A stretch of 64,000 bases of DNA from contig BPIL01000014.1 in the NCBI GenBank assembly GCA_026004095.1, forward strand, positions 1 to 64,000, given 5' to 3'. Source of the stretch: Meiothermus sp. Lineage in GTDB: Bacteria > Deinococcota > Deinococci > Deinococcales > Thermaceae. The notes beneath the pieces are model-generated. The model ran no database searches, was not told the DNA's origin, and saw only the letters and a list, made by a program, of their open reading frames with translations. The position numbers and the translations under genes are program-made. Below are positions 1 to 8,533 of the stretch, piece by piece. Numbering within the stretch: the stretch's first letter is position 1; every line of letters begins with the position of its first letter.

Positions 1-470
1 GTGTTGTGCGGCGACTCCCAACCCGCGTACCCCAGACCCCCCTTCCCGACTCTGCGCAGTTAATCCCCGCAGGCTTGCCCCTGCTGGCCGAAACCCGCCT
101 CACCTCTACCTTTGGCTACCGTTCCAACCCTTTTGGAGGCGGCGCATACGAATTCCACAACGGCGTAGATTTTGCCGCACCCGAGGGCACGCCAGTCTAT
201 GCCACCGCTGCCGGAACCGTGAGCGAGATGGGCTGGAACCCCATCTTTGGCCTGATGATCCTGATTGACCACGGCAACGGCCTGCACACCCTGTACGGGC
301 ATCTATCATCCACGTATGTAGAGAAGGGTCAGCAAGTCGAGCAAGGCCGCTTGATTGGGGCGGTGGGTTCAACCGGGCGCTCCACCGGCCCGCACCTGCA
401 CTACACCGTATACCGGTATGGGGTGGCTGTGGATCCACTCCCCTATGTGGGTTATGCCGCGGCTCGCTAA
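1..470 (+). CDS. M23 family metallopeptidase, C-terminal part (5' end outside window)
   Basis: The reading frame is open to the left window edge, so the gene is truncated there; a GTG at 6 is only the first start-like codon visible. The product is a LytM/M23 peptidoglycan endopeptidase domain, expected to act in the envelope on cross-linking peptides. Counting from that GTG, the zinc-binding motif HxxxD is at H51-D55 and the HLH motif at H130-H132, with the usual Gly-rich strand and TLYGHL segment between them. The domain reaches nearly to the C-terminus. Upstream domains (for example LysM or coiled coil) cannot be seen. Confidence 0.85.
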   Translation, partial: VVRRLPTRVPQTPLPDSAQLIPAGLPLLAETRLTSTFGYRSNPFGGGAYEFHNGVDFAAPEGTPVYATAAGTVSEMGWNPIFGLMILIDHGNGLHTLYGHLSSTYVEKGQQVEQGRLIGAVGSTGRSTGPHLHYTVYRYGVAVDPLPYVGYAAAR

Positions 471-522
471 GTGCCCATCCATACCGATTCAACCATGACC
501 CAGCGGTTACAGCCCTAAACTT

Positions 523-551
523 GAACCCCGTCCAAACAAGGGGGGTTTCGC
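523..551 (+). terminator. possible weak intrinsic terminator after the M23 gene
   Basis: AACCCC (524-529) can pair with GGGGTT (542-547), followed by a short T-containing stretch. The stem is only 6 bp and the U-tract is poor, so this is tentative. It lies between the peptidase stop and the accD promoter. Confidence 0.3.
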
Positions 552-571
552 CTTATTCTGATTCTGCGGTA

Positions 572-577
572 TAAGAT
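572..577 (+). promoter_or_regulatory. accD -10 element (TAAGAT, 8 nt before ATG)
   Basis: TAAGAT fits the TANNNT -10 pattern and ends 8 nt before the accD ATG at 586. No Shine-Dalgarno sequence fits in that gap. A very short or absent 5' leader is inferred. Confidence 0.5.
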
Positions 578-585
578 AGGGCGTT

Positions 586-1440
586 ATGGCCTTAGAGCGG
601 CTTTTCCGTCGTCGCCGGGCGCAGGGCGAGGCAAGGGACATCCCCGAGCTGTGGGTCAAGTGCCCCAAGTGCGACGCGCAAATATACAAGAAGGATCTCG
701 AAAGCAACCTGCACGTCTGCCCCAAGTGCGAGCACCACCTGCGGCTCTCTGCCGACAGGCGCATCGAGATGCTGGCCGATGCGGGCAGCTTTGAGCAGAT
801 TACCGGCCTCAAACCCACCGACCCCCTGGGCTTCGTTGACACCGAACCCTACCCAAGGCGGCTCGAGCGCTACCAGAAAGAAGCCGGGCGCCCCGACGCC
901 ATCGTGGGGGGGCGCTGCACCATTGGGGGTGTGGAAAGCGTGCTGCTGGTGATGGACTACGCCTTTGCCGGAGGTTCGATGGGCAGCGTGGTGGGCGAGG
1001 AAATTACCCGTGGCATCGAACTGGCCGCCCGGGAGAACCGGGCGGTGGTGATCGTCTCGGTCTCGGGTGGGGCCCGGATGCAGGAAGCGGCTTTATCCCT
1101 GATGCAGATGGCCAAGACTACCCTGGCCCTCGACCGGCTGTGGGCCAAGAAACTGCCCTACGTCTCCATCCTCACCGACCCCACCACCGGCGGGGTAACC
1201 GCCAGCTTCGCGGCCATCGCCGACGTTATTCTGGCCGAGCCCGGGGCCCTGATTGGCTTTGCCGGGCCTCGAGTGATTAAGCAAACCATCCGTCAGGATC
1301 TGCCCGAGGGCTTCCAGCGCTCGGAGTTTCTGCTCAAGCACGGCATGGTAGACCAGGTTGTAGATCGGCGCCGGCTCAAGGAAACCGTAGCGCGCATCCT
1401 CAAGTTGCTGCACCCCAGGACGGTGAACCATGCAGGGTAG
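586..1440 (+). CDS. accD: acetyl-CoA carboxylase carboxyltransferase subunit beta
   Basis: AccD pairs with AccA to move the carboxyl group from carboxybiotin to acetyl-CoA, giving malonyl-CoA for fatty acid synthesis in the cytoplasm. The 284-residue protein has the N-terminal zinc ribbon typical of bacterial AccD (C26, C29, C45, C48) followed by the crotonase-fold carboxyltransferase domain with the conserved GGARMQE segment near residue 160. Length is normal. accA follows about 38 nt downstream in the same direction, so the two subunits are probably co-transcribed. Confidence 0.96.
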   Translation: MALERLFRRRRAQGEARDIPELWVKCPKCDAQIYKKDLESNLHVCPKCEHHLRLSADRRIEMLADAGSFEQITGLKPTDPLGFVDTEPYPRRLERYQKEAGRPDAIVGGRCTIGGVESVLLVMDYAFAGGSMGSVVGEEITRGIELAARENRAVVIVSVSGGARMQEAALSLMQMAKTTLALDRLWAKKLPYVSILTDPTTGGVTASFAAIADVILAEPGALIGFAGPRVIKQTIRQDLPEGFQRSEFLLKHGMVDQVVDRRRLKETVARILKLLHPRTVNHAG

Positions 1441-1478
1441 GGTTCGGATCCGGCTCGAGCGGGCCAAAGGGGGTGCTC

Positions 1479-2426
1479 ATGCCGCTTGAGTTCGAGAAGC
1501 CAATCGAGGAGCTCGAGGCCAAAATCGCCGAGCTCGAGGGCTTTGCCGCCAGCAGCGGGGTGGATCTGTCCGGCGAACTCCAGGTTCTGCGGGAGCGCCT
1601 GGCCCAGCTCAAAGCGGAGACCTTCGACAACCTGTCCCGCTGGGAGCGGGTGCAACTGGCCCGCGCCCCCGGACGCCCCACCACCCTCGATGTGATCGGG
1701 GGCATCATGACCGAGTTTGTCGAGCTGTACGGCGACCGAACCTACGGCGAAGACCCCGCGGTGGTGGGGGGCCTGGCCCGCTTTGAGGGCACCTCGGTGG
1801 TGGTGGTGGGCCACCAGAAAGGCCGGGACACCAAGGAAAACATCCGGCGCAACTTCGCCATGCCCCACCCCGAAGGCTACCGCAAGGCCATGCGCATGAT
1901 GGATCTGGCCGACCGCTTCGGACGGCCCTTCATCGCCTTCATCGACACCCCCGGCGCCTACCCCGGCGTCTCCGCCGAGGAACGCGGCCAGGCCTGGGTG
2001 ATCGCCCAGAGCATCCAGCGCATGGCCCGCCTGCGGGTACCGGCCATCGCCATCATCCTGGGCGAGGGCGGCTCGGGCGGAGCCCTGGCCATTGGGGTAG
2101 GCAACCGCGTGCTGATTCTGGAAAACGCCTGGTACTCGGTGATCTCGCCGGAGTCCTGCGCGGCCATTCTCTGGCGCGACGCTAAAGAAGCCGCTAAAGC
2201 CGCCGAGGCCCTTAGGCTCTCGGCCCCCGACCTTCTGAGCCTGGGCATCGTGGATCGGATCATCCCCGAACCCAGCGGCGGGGCCCACCGCGATCCCACC
2301 GCCACCCTGGCGAATATCAAACAGGCCTTGCAGGCTACGCTGGCCGAACTCGCTGACCTAAGCCCAGAACAGCTATTTGAAGACCGTTACCGTCGGTTTA
2401 GGGGGCTGGGGCGCTACCAGATCTAG
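1479..2426 (+). CDS. accA: acetyl-CoA carboxylase carboxyltransferase subunit alpha
   Basis: AccA is the partner of AccD in the carboxyltransferase reaction of fatty acid synthesis. The protein has the family's N-terminal helical region, the YGDRT motif and the Gly-rich GEGGSGGALA stretch of the acyl-CoA pocket. Start choice: a GTG at 1473 is in frame, but the ATG at 1479 follows AAAGGGGG at a suitable distance and gives the usual MPLEFEKPI beginning, so 1479 is preferred (315 aa). Confidence 0.95.
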   Translation: MPLEFEKPIEELEAKIAELEGFAASSGVDLSGELQVLRERLAQLKAETFDNLSRWERVQLARAPGRPTTLDVIGGIMTEFVELYGDRTYGEDPAVVGGLARFEGTSVVVVGHQKGRDTKENIRRNFAMPHPEGYRKAMRMMDLADRFGRPFIAFIDTPGAYPGVSAEERGQAWVIAQSIQRMARLRVPAIAIILGEGGSGGALAIGVGNRVLILENAWYSVISPESCAAILWRDAKEAAKAAEALRLSAPDLLSLGIVDRIIPEPSGGAHRDPTATLANIKQALQATLAELADLSPEQLFEDRYRRFRGLGRYQI

Positions 2427-2442
2427 CCGCAAAGCAAAACAA

Positions 2443-2477
2443 GCAAAATTGCAGGGGGCGGTGCATAGGCCGCCCCC
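2443..2477 (-). terminator. intrinsic terminator of the phn operon
   Basis: GGGGGCGG (2454-2461) pairs with CCGCCCCC (2470-2477) around an 8-nt loop. Read on the minus strand the stem is followed by a T-containing tail (TGCAATTTTGC), placing it just after the phnE stop. Confidence 0.6.
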
Positions 2478-2499
2478 CGCACCGAGGCTTCCCTGACGC

Positions 2500-4128
2500 T
2501 CACACCAACCGGCTGCGTAGCCACGAGGAAGCGAAGTCGATGATGTTCACCACCACCACAATCGCTATAACCCCCACCATCATCTGGTCGTACTGCCCCG
2601 AGGCCATCTTCTCGTTGATGAAGTAACCGATGCCACCCGCCCCCACCAGGCCCAGCACCAGCGAGGAGCGGAAATTGATCTCAAAGTTGTAGATGGTATA
2701 GGAGACAAAAAGGGGCAGCACCTGGGGCAATATAGCCCAGCGCACCACGTTCACCCCCGCCGCACCGGTAGATTCCAGGGCCTCAACCGGGCCCTTGTCG
2801 GCATTTTCAATGGCCTCGGAGTAGAGCTTACCCAGCTCGGTCAGGGAGTGAATGGCAATCGCCATCACCCCGGCGAAAGGGCCCAGCCCCACCGCCGCCA
2901 CCAGAATCAGCGCGATGATCAGGGTGGGCACCCCGCGCAGCACGTTCAAAAACAGGCGGGTCGCGTAGAACACCGAGCGCATCAGGGGCGTGCCCGAGGT
3001 CACGTTGCGGGCTGCCAGAAACGAGATAGGCATGGCAAAAACCGCAGCCAGAAAGGTGCCCACCAGGGCCATCTGCACTGTGACAGCGATCTGGCTCAGC
3101 ACCTCTTGCAACGGGTAGCGTTCCGTCGAGGCATCGGCCAGCAAAGGAGGCCAGGCCCTATCTGCGAACTGCTGCAAGAAGGGCCAGCCCACCACCAGTT
3201 TGTTAAGGTCGAATTCAGTAGCATCAAAAGCCGGAATTAGGCAGCCCGCCACCAGCGCAATCAGGATACCGGCGCGCCAATCGTCGGGCTCGTGCAGCGC
3301 GGGGTTTCGTAGCAGCACCAGCCCAGCTCCCAGCATGATACCAGCCAGAAAGAACAGACCAAAAGCACCGTACTGGGTTGTGGCCGGCTGCACCAGGCGG
3401 TACCCCTCGCTCGAGGCCTGCTGGGGAATGGCCCCTTGCAGATCGGCCAGGCTTTGAATGGGCTCGAGCTCCTCCTGGCCCAGTTCTCTACGTATGGCGT
3501 TGAGCTCGGGCAGGGCCTGGTTGTAAGCCTCGACCATGGCCGTCTGGCTCTCCGGGGCCGTGGGGGTGAACAGTTTGTAATAGCCCAGGCTTTTAGGCAG
3601 GTAGGCCCCACCGCCCTGGGGTGCATGAAACCAGTAAAACGCCAACACCCCGGCCAGGGCCGCCGCCAGCAGAATGGGCAGGCGCTGCTTGGGGCGGCTA
3701 AAAGCAAGCAGGGCCACCGAGGAGGCCACCCCGAGGGCCACCAGCAGCTCCATGAGGCCGTTGATGGGCTGCATACGAACCAACTGGGCTGGCTGCGCGT
3801 ACCAGCTTCCCGCGGCCAGCAGCACCACCGCCCCTCCCAGCACACCACCCCATCCAGCGGCCGCGCCTCGACGGGCAAGCATCAGGGCCGCGAGCACGCC
3901 CAGGGGAATCAGCAGAAGCAAGGGGTAGACGGGCGTAAGGCCCAGCAGGGTGGGGTCTATGGTATCGCGGCTTAAAAAGCCCCGGGCCCGGCTGAAGGGA
4001 AAGGCCACAAAAACCACCAGCAGGGCCAGCCCAGCGCCCACCACCCAGCGCCGCATGGAGCCCCGGGCCACCCCCATCAGCAGCGCCAAGAACACCCCGC
4101 CCGCGGTGTACAGCAGCAGCTCGGTCAT
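2500..4128 (-). CDS. phnE: phosphonate/phosphate-type ABC transporter permease with long N-terminal membrane extension
   Basis: This is the permease of a PhnCDE-type importer. The C-terminal ~240 residues are a standard PhnE domain (segments such as VTVQMALVGTFLAAVFAMP and an EAA-type loop around EALESTGAAGVNVVRWAILP). The 542-residue protein is about twice the usual PhnE length. Its first ~300 residues hold several extra hydrophobic helices and a soluble insert between roughly residues 180 and 250. The start overlaps the phnC stop by ATGA, so it is translationally coupled. The substrate (phosphonate, phosphite or phosphate) cannot be told from sequence, and no C-P lyase genes are nearby. The role of the extension is unknown. 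Confidence 0.85.
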   Translation of the reverse strand: MTELLLYTAGGVFLALLMGVARGSMRRWVVGAGLALLVVFVAFPFSRARGFLSRDTIDPTLLGLTPVYPLLLLIPLGVLAALMLARRGAAAGWGGVLGGAVVLLAAGSWYAQPAQLVRMQPINGLMELLVALGVASSVALLAFSRPKQRLPILLAAALAGVLAFYWFHAPQGGGAYLPKSLGYYKLFTPTAPESQTAMVEAYNQALPELNAIRRELGQEELEPIQSLADLQGAIPQQASSEGYRLVQPATTQYGAFGLFFLAGIMLGAGLVLLRNPALHEPDDWRAGILIALVAGCLIPAFDATEFDLNKLVVGWPFLQQFADRAWPPLLADASTERYPLQEVLSQIAVTVQMALVGTFLAAVFAMPISFLAARNVTSGTPLMRSVFYATRLFLNVLRGVPTLIIALILVAAVGLGPFAGVMAIAIHSLTELGKLYSEAIENADKGPVEALESTGAAGVNVVRWAILPQVLPLFVSYTIYNFEINFRSSLVLGLVGAGGIGYFINEKMASGQYDQMMVGVIAIVVVVNIIDFASSWLRSRLV

Positions 4129-4883
4129 GCCAGCAGCTCCTTGCGCTCGTACAGATCGTCGACGATCGAATCGGTAAGCTGTGTTGGCAATCCATCAAAG
4201 ACCAGCCGCCCGCGCTTGAAGGCGATGATGCGCTTGGCGTACTTCAGGGCCAGGTCGAGGGCGTGGATGTTGATCACCACCGTGACCCCGTCCTGCTCGT
4301 TGAAGCGCTTGAGGGTGCGCATCACCTCCTCCGAGAGCACCGGGTCGAGGTTGGCCGCCGGCTCGTCGGCCAGCATCAGGGTGGGCTGCTGGGCCATGGC
4401 CCGGGCAATGGCCACCCGTTGCTGCTGCCCACCCGAGAGCGAGTCCACTCGAGCGTTCTCTTTTGCGGCCAGGTCGACGCGCTCGAGCTGCTGGCGGGCA
4501 ATCTGGTAGTCGGCCTCGCTGTACAACCCCAGCAAGCCGCGCCAGGTGGGCAGGTAGCCCAGCCGGCCGTGCAGCACGTTGTCCAGGGCGCTCAGGCGGC
4601 TGACCAGGTTGAACTGCTGAAAGATAAAGCCCACCGTGCGGCGGTACTTCTGCAGCTCGCGCTTGGGCAGCTTGGTGATATCGGTGCCGTTGACGATCAC
4701 CGAGCCTGAGGTGGGAATCAGCAGGCCATTGAGGGTGCGCAAAAAGGTGCTCTTACCGGCCCCCGAGCGCCCGATTACGGCCACAAAATCCCCAGGGGCA
4801 ATCTCGAGGTTCACGTCCATCAGAACCTGCAGAGGCCCCTTGGCGGTTTGAAAGGTCTGGTTGAGGTTTCGGACTTCAATCAT
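4125..4883 (-). CDS. phnC: phosphonate/phosphate-type ABC transporter ATP-binding protein
   Basis: ATPase subunit of the PhnCDE-type importer. It has a Walker A GRSGAGKST, the ABC signature LSGGQQQRVAIARA and a Walker B ending in LADEPAANLDP, followed by the H-loop. The in-frame ATG at 4881-4883 (MIEVRNLNQ) is preferred over an upstream ATG because GGAGAA precedes it at normal spacing; this gives 252 aa. It lies between phnD and phnE and overlaps the latter. Confidence 0.93.
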   Translation of the reverse strand: MIEVRNLNQTFQTAKGPLQVLMDVNLEIAPGDFVAVIGRSGAGKSTFLRTLNGLLIPTSGSVIVNGTDITKLPKRELQKYRRTVGFIFQQFNLVSRLSALDNVLHGRLGYLPTWRGLLGLYSEADYQIARQQLERVDLAAKENARVDSLSGGQQQRVAIARAMAQQPTLMLADEPAANLDPVLSEEVMRTLKRFNEQDGVTVVINIHALDLALKYAKRIIAFKRGRLVFDGLPTQLTDSIVDDLYERKELLA

Positions 4884-4944
4884 GGGTTCTCCAGATTGGC
4901 TGTGCGAGCCCGGCTTTCTACAGGGCCATACCATCAAATCATAA

Positions 4945-4966
4945 GCCCCCAGCCAGCACCGGGGGC
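4945..4966 (-). other. intercistronic hairpin between phnD and phnC
   Basis: GCCCCC (4945-4950) pairs perfectly with GGGGGC (4961-4966) across a 10-nt loop. It has no T-run on the minus strand, so it is more likely an mRNA-stabilising or partial-attenuation element. Such a hairpin would fit higher expression of the binding protein than of the membrane components. Confidence 0.5.
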
Positions 4967-4991
4967 ATAAGCAACCGAAGGTGGTTTCGTC

Positions 4992-5867
4992 TTACTGGCC
5001 GGCCACTTTGCGGGCCTGGCGCACCACATCGTAGTCGGAGTCCTGAGCCGGGATCATGTAGTCGATGCGGTAGAGGTTGAACAGCAGCTTGTTTTCTGGG
5101 GTTTTGATGCCCTGCAGGGCCGCCGCGATACCGCGCGAAAGGGTGGGGTATTTGGCGTAGAACTGCTTGGAGACCGAAAAGGTATCACCGGGGATGGGCC
5201 TGGAGTAGAAAATGGCGGTGAGCTGGGCGGCTTCCTCGGGTTTGAGGAACTGCGTCCAGGCCCCGCTCTTGTTGCGGTTGTCGTTGGCAAAGGTCGCCGC
5301 CGCGTCCACCGACCTATTCAGCACCGCCAGCACCGCGGCGTCGTGCCGACCGGCAAAGGTTTGCTTGGCGAAAAGCTTGTCGGGGTCGAGCTTCTCGGCC
5401 ACCAGCGCGGCCCGCGGGAACACGTAGCCGGCCGCGGAGTTTTTGTCTACCCAGGCGATGGTCTTGCCCTCGAGGTCGCGCACGCTCTTGATGCCCGAGT
5501 CTTTGCGCACCACGATGGCCGACCAGTAGTAGGGGCTGTTGCCGCGCACGCTCTTGAGGAGCACCTGGGCGCCCACATCCTGGTTGGCAATCACATAGCC
5601 GTCGGGCGGGAAGAACGCAAAGTCGAGGTTGCCGCCGCGCATGGCCTCAATCAGGCCGCGGTACTCGGTGGGGATGAAGACTTCCACCTCGATGGCCCCC
5701 TGGAAGCGGCGCTCGAGGTAATCGGCAATGGCCTGGGCTGCCGGGCGAAGCTGATCGGAGTTCTGGGTGGGGTTAAAGCCGATGCGCACTTTAACCGGGT
5801 TCTGGGCCAAGCCCGCGGACAGGCCAAACATCAACAAAGCTAGCAGAAGAAACAGGCTGCGTTTCAT
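4992..5867 (-). CDS. phnD: phosphonate/phosphate/phosphite-binding periplasmic protein
   Basis: Solute-binding component of the PhnCDE importer. The 291-residue precursor begins with an obvious signal peptide (MKRSLFLLLALLMFGLSAGLAQ). The mature protein has the PhnD/TRAP-like fold, including the VEVFIPTEYRGLIEAMRGG region and a central DLEGKTIAWVDKNSAAGYVFPR segment typical of the family. It is the first gene of the operon. A TAGGCT -10-like box lies 9 nt upstream of the start. Ligand specificity cannot be deduced from sequence. Confidence 0.9.
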   Translation of the reverse strand: MKRSLFLLLALLMFGLSAGLAQNPVKVRIGFNPTQNSDQLRPAAQAIADYLERRFQGAIEVEVFIPTEYRGLIEAMRGGNLDFAFFPPDGYVIANQDVGAQVLLKSVRGNSPYYWSAIVVRKDSGIKSVRDLEGKTIAWVDKNSAAGYVFPRAALVAEKLDPDKLFAKQTFAGRHDAAVLAVLNRSVDAAATFANDNRNKSGAWTQFLKPEEAAQLTAIFYSRPIPGDTFSVSKQFYAKYPTLSRGIAAALQGIKTPENKLLFNLYRIDYMIPAQDSDYDVVRQARKVAGQ

Positions 5868-5985
5868 ACGCCGATTAGCCTACACCAGGTTGTGTCGGAA
5901 TTGAATCAGGTCAAAATTCTGCATGACACCGGTTGCGTTCGTTCACCTACCCTAAAATCCCTTCAACCCGTAGAATGCAGCGAGC

Positions 5986-6672
5986 ATGCAAGCCCTCATC
6001 TTCGACTTCGACGGCACCATCCTGGACACCGAAAAGAGCGAGTTTCAGGCCTGGCAGGAGGTGTACCAGGCCCATGGGGCCGAGCTAACGCTGGAGTACT
6101 GGCTTCCTTTCATCGGCAACAACTCCATCCCCTTCGACCCGGCCGGCAACCTGGAGCAGCTCGTGGGGCAGCCGCTGGACAAGGAAAGCATTGAGCGCTG
6201 GGTGGACGAGCGCAAGCGAAGCCTCAACCAGTCGCTTCAGCCCTTGCCGGGGGTGCTGGACTACCTCGAGGCCGCCCAGGCCATGGGTCTCAAGCTGGCA
6301 GTGGCCAGCAGCTCGAGGCGGGCCTGGGTGGAAGGCCACCTGGAGCGGCTGGGCTTGCTGGGGTATTTCCAGGTCATCCGCACCAAGGAAGATGTGACCC
6401 TGACCAAGCCCGACCCCGCGCTATTTCTGCGGGCCGCCGAGGGACTGGGGGTCGCCCCCCAGGAAACCATCGTGCTCGAGGACTCCCTGAACGGGGTACG
6501 GGCAGCCAAGGCGGCGGGGGCCTTTACGGTAGCCATCCCCAACACCCTCACCCAGCACCTCGACCTGAGCCAGGCCGACCTGGTGCTCACCCGGCTGGAC
6601 GACCTGGCGCTATGGGATCTGCTGCGCATTGCCCGGCAAAAGGGCGGCGCAGGGCTACTCTCCGTTGTTTAG
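5986..6672 (+). CDS. HAD-superfamily phosphatase/phosphoglucomutase-like hydrolase
   Basis: A 228-residue haloacid dehalogenase protein of the beta-phosphoglucomutase/phosphoglycolate phosphatase subgroup. The nucleophile motif FDFDGTILDTE is near the N-terminus (D7, D9), an alpha-helical cap follows, then the Ser motif (VASSSRR), KPDPALFL and the acidic motif EDSLNGVRAAKAAG. It probably dephosphorylates a small sugar phosphate. It converges on the amidase gene with an 18-bp 3' overlap. The exact substrate is unknown. Confidence 0.85.
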   Translation: MQALIFDFDGTILDTEKSEFQAWQEVYQAHGAELTLEYWLPFIGNNSIPFDPAGNLEQLVGQPLDKESIERWVDERKRSLNQSLQPLPGVLDYLEAAQAMGLKLAVASSSRRAWVEGHLERLGLLGYFQVIRTKEDVTLTKPDPALFLRAAEGLGVAPQETIVLEDSLNGVRAAKAAGAFTVAIPNTLTQHLDLSQADLVLTRLDDLALWDLLRIARQKGGAGLLSVV

Positions 6673-7731
6673 AAAGCGCAGGATGCCTCGAGCCAGGGCC
6701 AGGGCCAGGGTCTGGCGGTACTGGCTGGTCTGGAGGCGGCGGCCCTCAACGGGGTGATTGGCAAAACCCACCTCCACCAGAATGGCCGGGATGCGGGCAT
6801 TGCGGAGTACGTAGAACGGGGCCTGGCGCACCCCGCGGTCTACCGCACCGGTGGCCTCCAACAACGCCCCCTGCACATAGTGGGCCAGTTGCCGCGAAAA
6901 CTTGAGGTTGGACTGGGCGATCAGGTCGCGCACCAGGCGCTCCCCCACGCTCTGGGCCTCGCGGGTCAGGCGCTGGCCCAGCTCGCCCCCACCGTTCTCG
7001 CGGATCACCTGGGCCAGCAGGCTCTGATCCAGGGTGCTGCCAAAGTAGTAGGTCTCGATGCCCTGAACTGGGTTGGGCGCGCTGTTGACGTGGATGGAGA
7101 CAAACAGGTTGCGCTTGGAGTTGGCCATCTCGGCCCGCAGGCCCAGGTCGGTGGCTTTGTCGGGGGAAAGGTGGGTATCACCGCTGCGGGTCAGGATGAC
7201 CTCGATGCCTTCTTTTTGCAGCAGTTGGCGCAGGCGCAGGGCCAGGTCGAGGGTCACCTCCTTTTCCACCACAAACCCCACCGCACCGGGGTCGAGGCCG
7301 CCGTGGCCGGGGTCTATCACCACCACCCGGGGCTGGGGGCGGGGCCGGGGGGGCTGGGGTTGGGCCTGCACCGGGGGGCTGGGCCGGGGGGCCCTGGTGA
7401 GCACATCCACCACCAGGCGCCGCCGGTTCCCATCGTCCAGAAGCGCGGTCTTGACCTCGACGTTCGGCTTCAGGCGCACAAACACCGTGGCGGCGTTACC
7501 GGCCACCACCACCTGGTACGAGGCCACCTGGGGTGAACTCACATCCACATCGGCGGCCTCCACGCCGATGCCGCTAAAGCGGAGGGTGAGGGTGTCGGGG
7601 GACTGGGCAAGCTGGTACTGGGTTCGGGCCTCGAGGTCGAAGACCAGCCGGGTGTAGCCTTCGTGCAAACCCAGGCGTGGAAACGCCAGCACCGGGGCCA
7701 GCCATACGATGAAGAAGGCTAAAAACCGCAT
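6655..7731 (-). CDS. N-acetylmuramoyl-L-alanine amidase with AMIN domain
   Basis: Exported cell-wall amidase that cleaves the bond between N-acetylmuramic acid and the stem peptide. The 358-residue protein has a signal peptide, an AMIN-like peptidoglycan-targeting domain (about residues 20-120), a Pro-rich linker near 130-145, then an Amidase_3 catalytic domain. Zinc-ligand motifs are DPGHGG near 155, EKEVTLDL and SIHVNSA; the catalytic Glu is in ILVEVGFANHP near the C-terminus. It resembles AmiA/AmiC-type amidases of daughter-cell separation. Confidence 0.92.
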   Translation of the reverse strand: MRFLAFFIVWLAPVLAFPRLGLHEGYTRLVFDLEARTQYQLAQSPDTLTLRFSGIGVEAADVDVSSPQVASYQVVVAGNAATVFVRLKPNVEVKTALLDDGNRRRLVVDVLTRAPRPSPPVQAQPQPPRPRPQPRVVVIDPGHGGLDPGAVGFVVEKEVTLDLALRLRQLLQKEGIEVILTRSGDTHLSPDKATDLGLRAEMANSKRNLFVSIHVNSAPNPVQGIETYYFGSTLDQSLLAQVIRENGGGELGQRLTREAQSVGERLVRDLIAQSNLKFSRQLAHYVQGALLEATGAVDRGVRQAPFYVLRNARIPAILVEVGFANHPVEGRRLQTSQYRQTLALALARGILRFLNNGE

Positions 7732-7739
7732 CTTTCTGG

Positions 7740-7745
7740 AGTATA
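7740..7745 (-). promoter_or_regulatory. -10 element of the amidase gene (TATACT, 8 nt before ATG)
   Basis: On the minus strand TATACT ends 8 nt before the amidase ATG, matching the short-leader layout seen repeatedly in this window. Confidence 0.5.
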
Positions 7746-7824
7746 GCCGAAGCCGCCGGATTTTTATTAGACCGCTGAACCAGCCCAGTTGATGGTTTGC
7801 TCATTCGGTTCATGCCCCAGGCTC

Positions 7825-7830
7825 TACGAT
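7825..7830 (+). promoter_or_regulatory. -10 element of the LptC-like gene (TACGAT, 7 nt before ATG)
   Basis: TACGAT fits TANNNT and ends exactly 7 nt before the ATG at 7838, so transcription would begin at or next to the start codon. Confidence 0.45.
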
Positions 7831-7837
7831 TGAGAAC

Positions 7838-8461
7838 ATGAAACGTTGGTGGATTCTGCTCACTTTTCTTTCTTTGATTGCGCTGGCCTCGAGGTTTGCC
7901 GGTTTCGAGGTGCGGCCCCGGGGCAACTCGGAGCTGGACGTGGGCACCGGCGTCTACACCCTGCCCACCGGCGGCACCATCACCGACAACAAAAGCGGGC
8001 TGGTGCTGGAAGCCCGTTACATCCAGTACAAGGACGGCGAGTTCATCCGGGCCCAGGGGGCCACCCTCAAGGCCAAGGAGGGCGATTTTAGCGCGAGCAG
8101 CCTGGAGTACCTGCAAAAGCCCGACACCCTGCGGATGAGCGGGGTGCGCTTCAGCTCCAAGGAGTTCAAGGCCCTCAGCGCCCAGCAGGGGCTCTTGCTC
8201 GGCGACGACGTGCTGGTGCTCAAGGGCGAGGTGCGCTCGAGCGAGCCGGTGCTCGAGGCCAGCACGCTCATCGTGGACACCACCAAAGACCTGGCTTTGG
8301 TGCTGGGGGCTTTCACCTTCCGCGACGGGGCCACCACCCTCAGGGGCAACCGGCCCGACAGCACCTTGCTGCTGACCGTTGGCGGCGGCAAAGTGCGGGC
8401 CAGCACCCGCGTTCCGGCTGATGTGTATAACCGCCTGCGCCCCTACGCCGATAAACTGTAG
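7838..8461 (+). CDS. LptC/LptA-like envelope lipid transport protein
   Basis: A 207-residue protein with an N-terminal signal/anchor helix (WWILLTFLSLIALASRF) and a repetitive beta-strand body resembling the OstA/LptA-LptC beta-jellyroll. The next two genes encode an LptD-like protein and an LptF/G-type permease, so the cluster looks like an Lpt-type bridge between inner and outer membrane. The Thermus lineage is not known to make classical LPS, so the cargo is probably another envelope glycolipid or related molecule. Family assignment rests on fold-like pattern and context. Confidence 0.65.
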   Translation: MKRWWILLTFLSLIALASRFAGFEVRPRGNSELDVGTGVYTLPTGGTITDNKSGLVLEARYIQYKDGEFIRAQGATLKAKEGDFSASSLEYLQKPDTLRMSGVRFSSKEFKALSAQQGLLLGDDVLVLKGEVRSSEPVLEASTLIVDTTKDLALVLGAFTFRDGATTLRGNRPDSTLLLTVGGGKVRASTRVPADVYNRLRPYADKL

Positions 8462-8533
8462 GGCGTGTGCGTGGAGTATACGAAAAACAAACTGCAAGAT
8501 TCGCGAATACTGAGCCCCGGACTGGCTTTTTGT

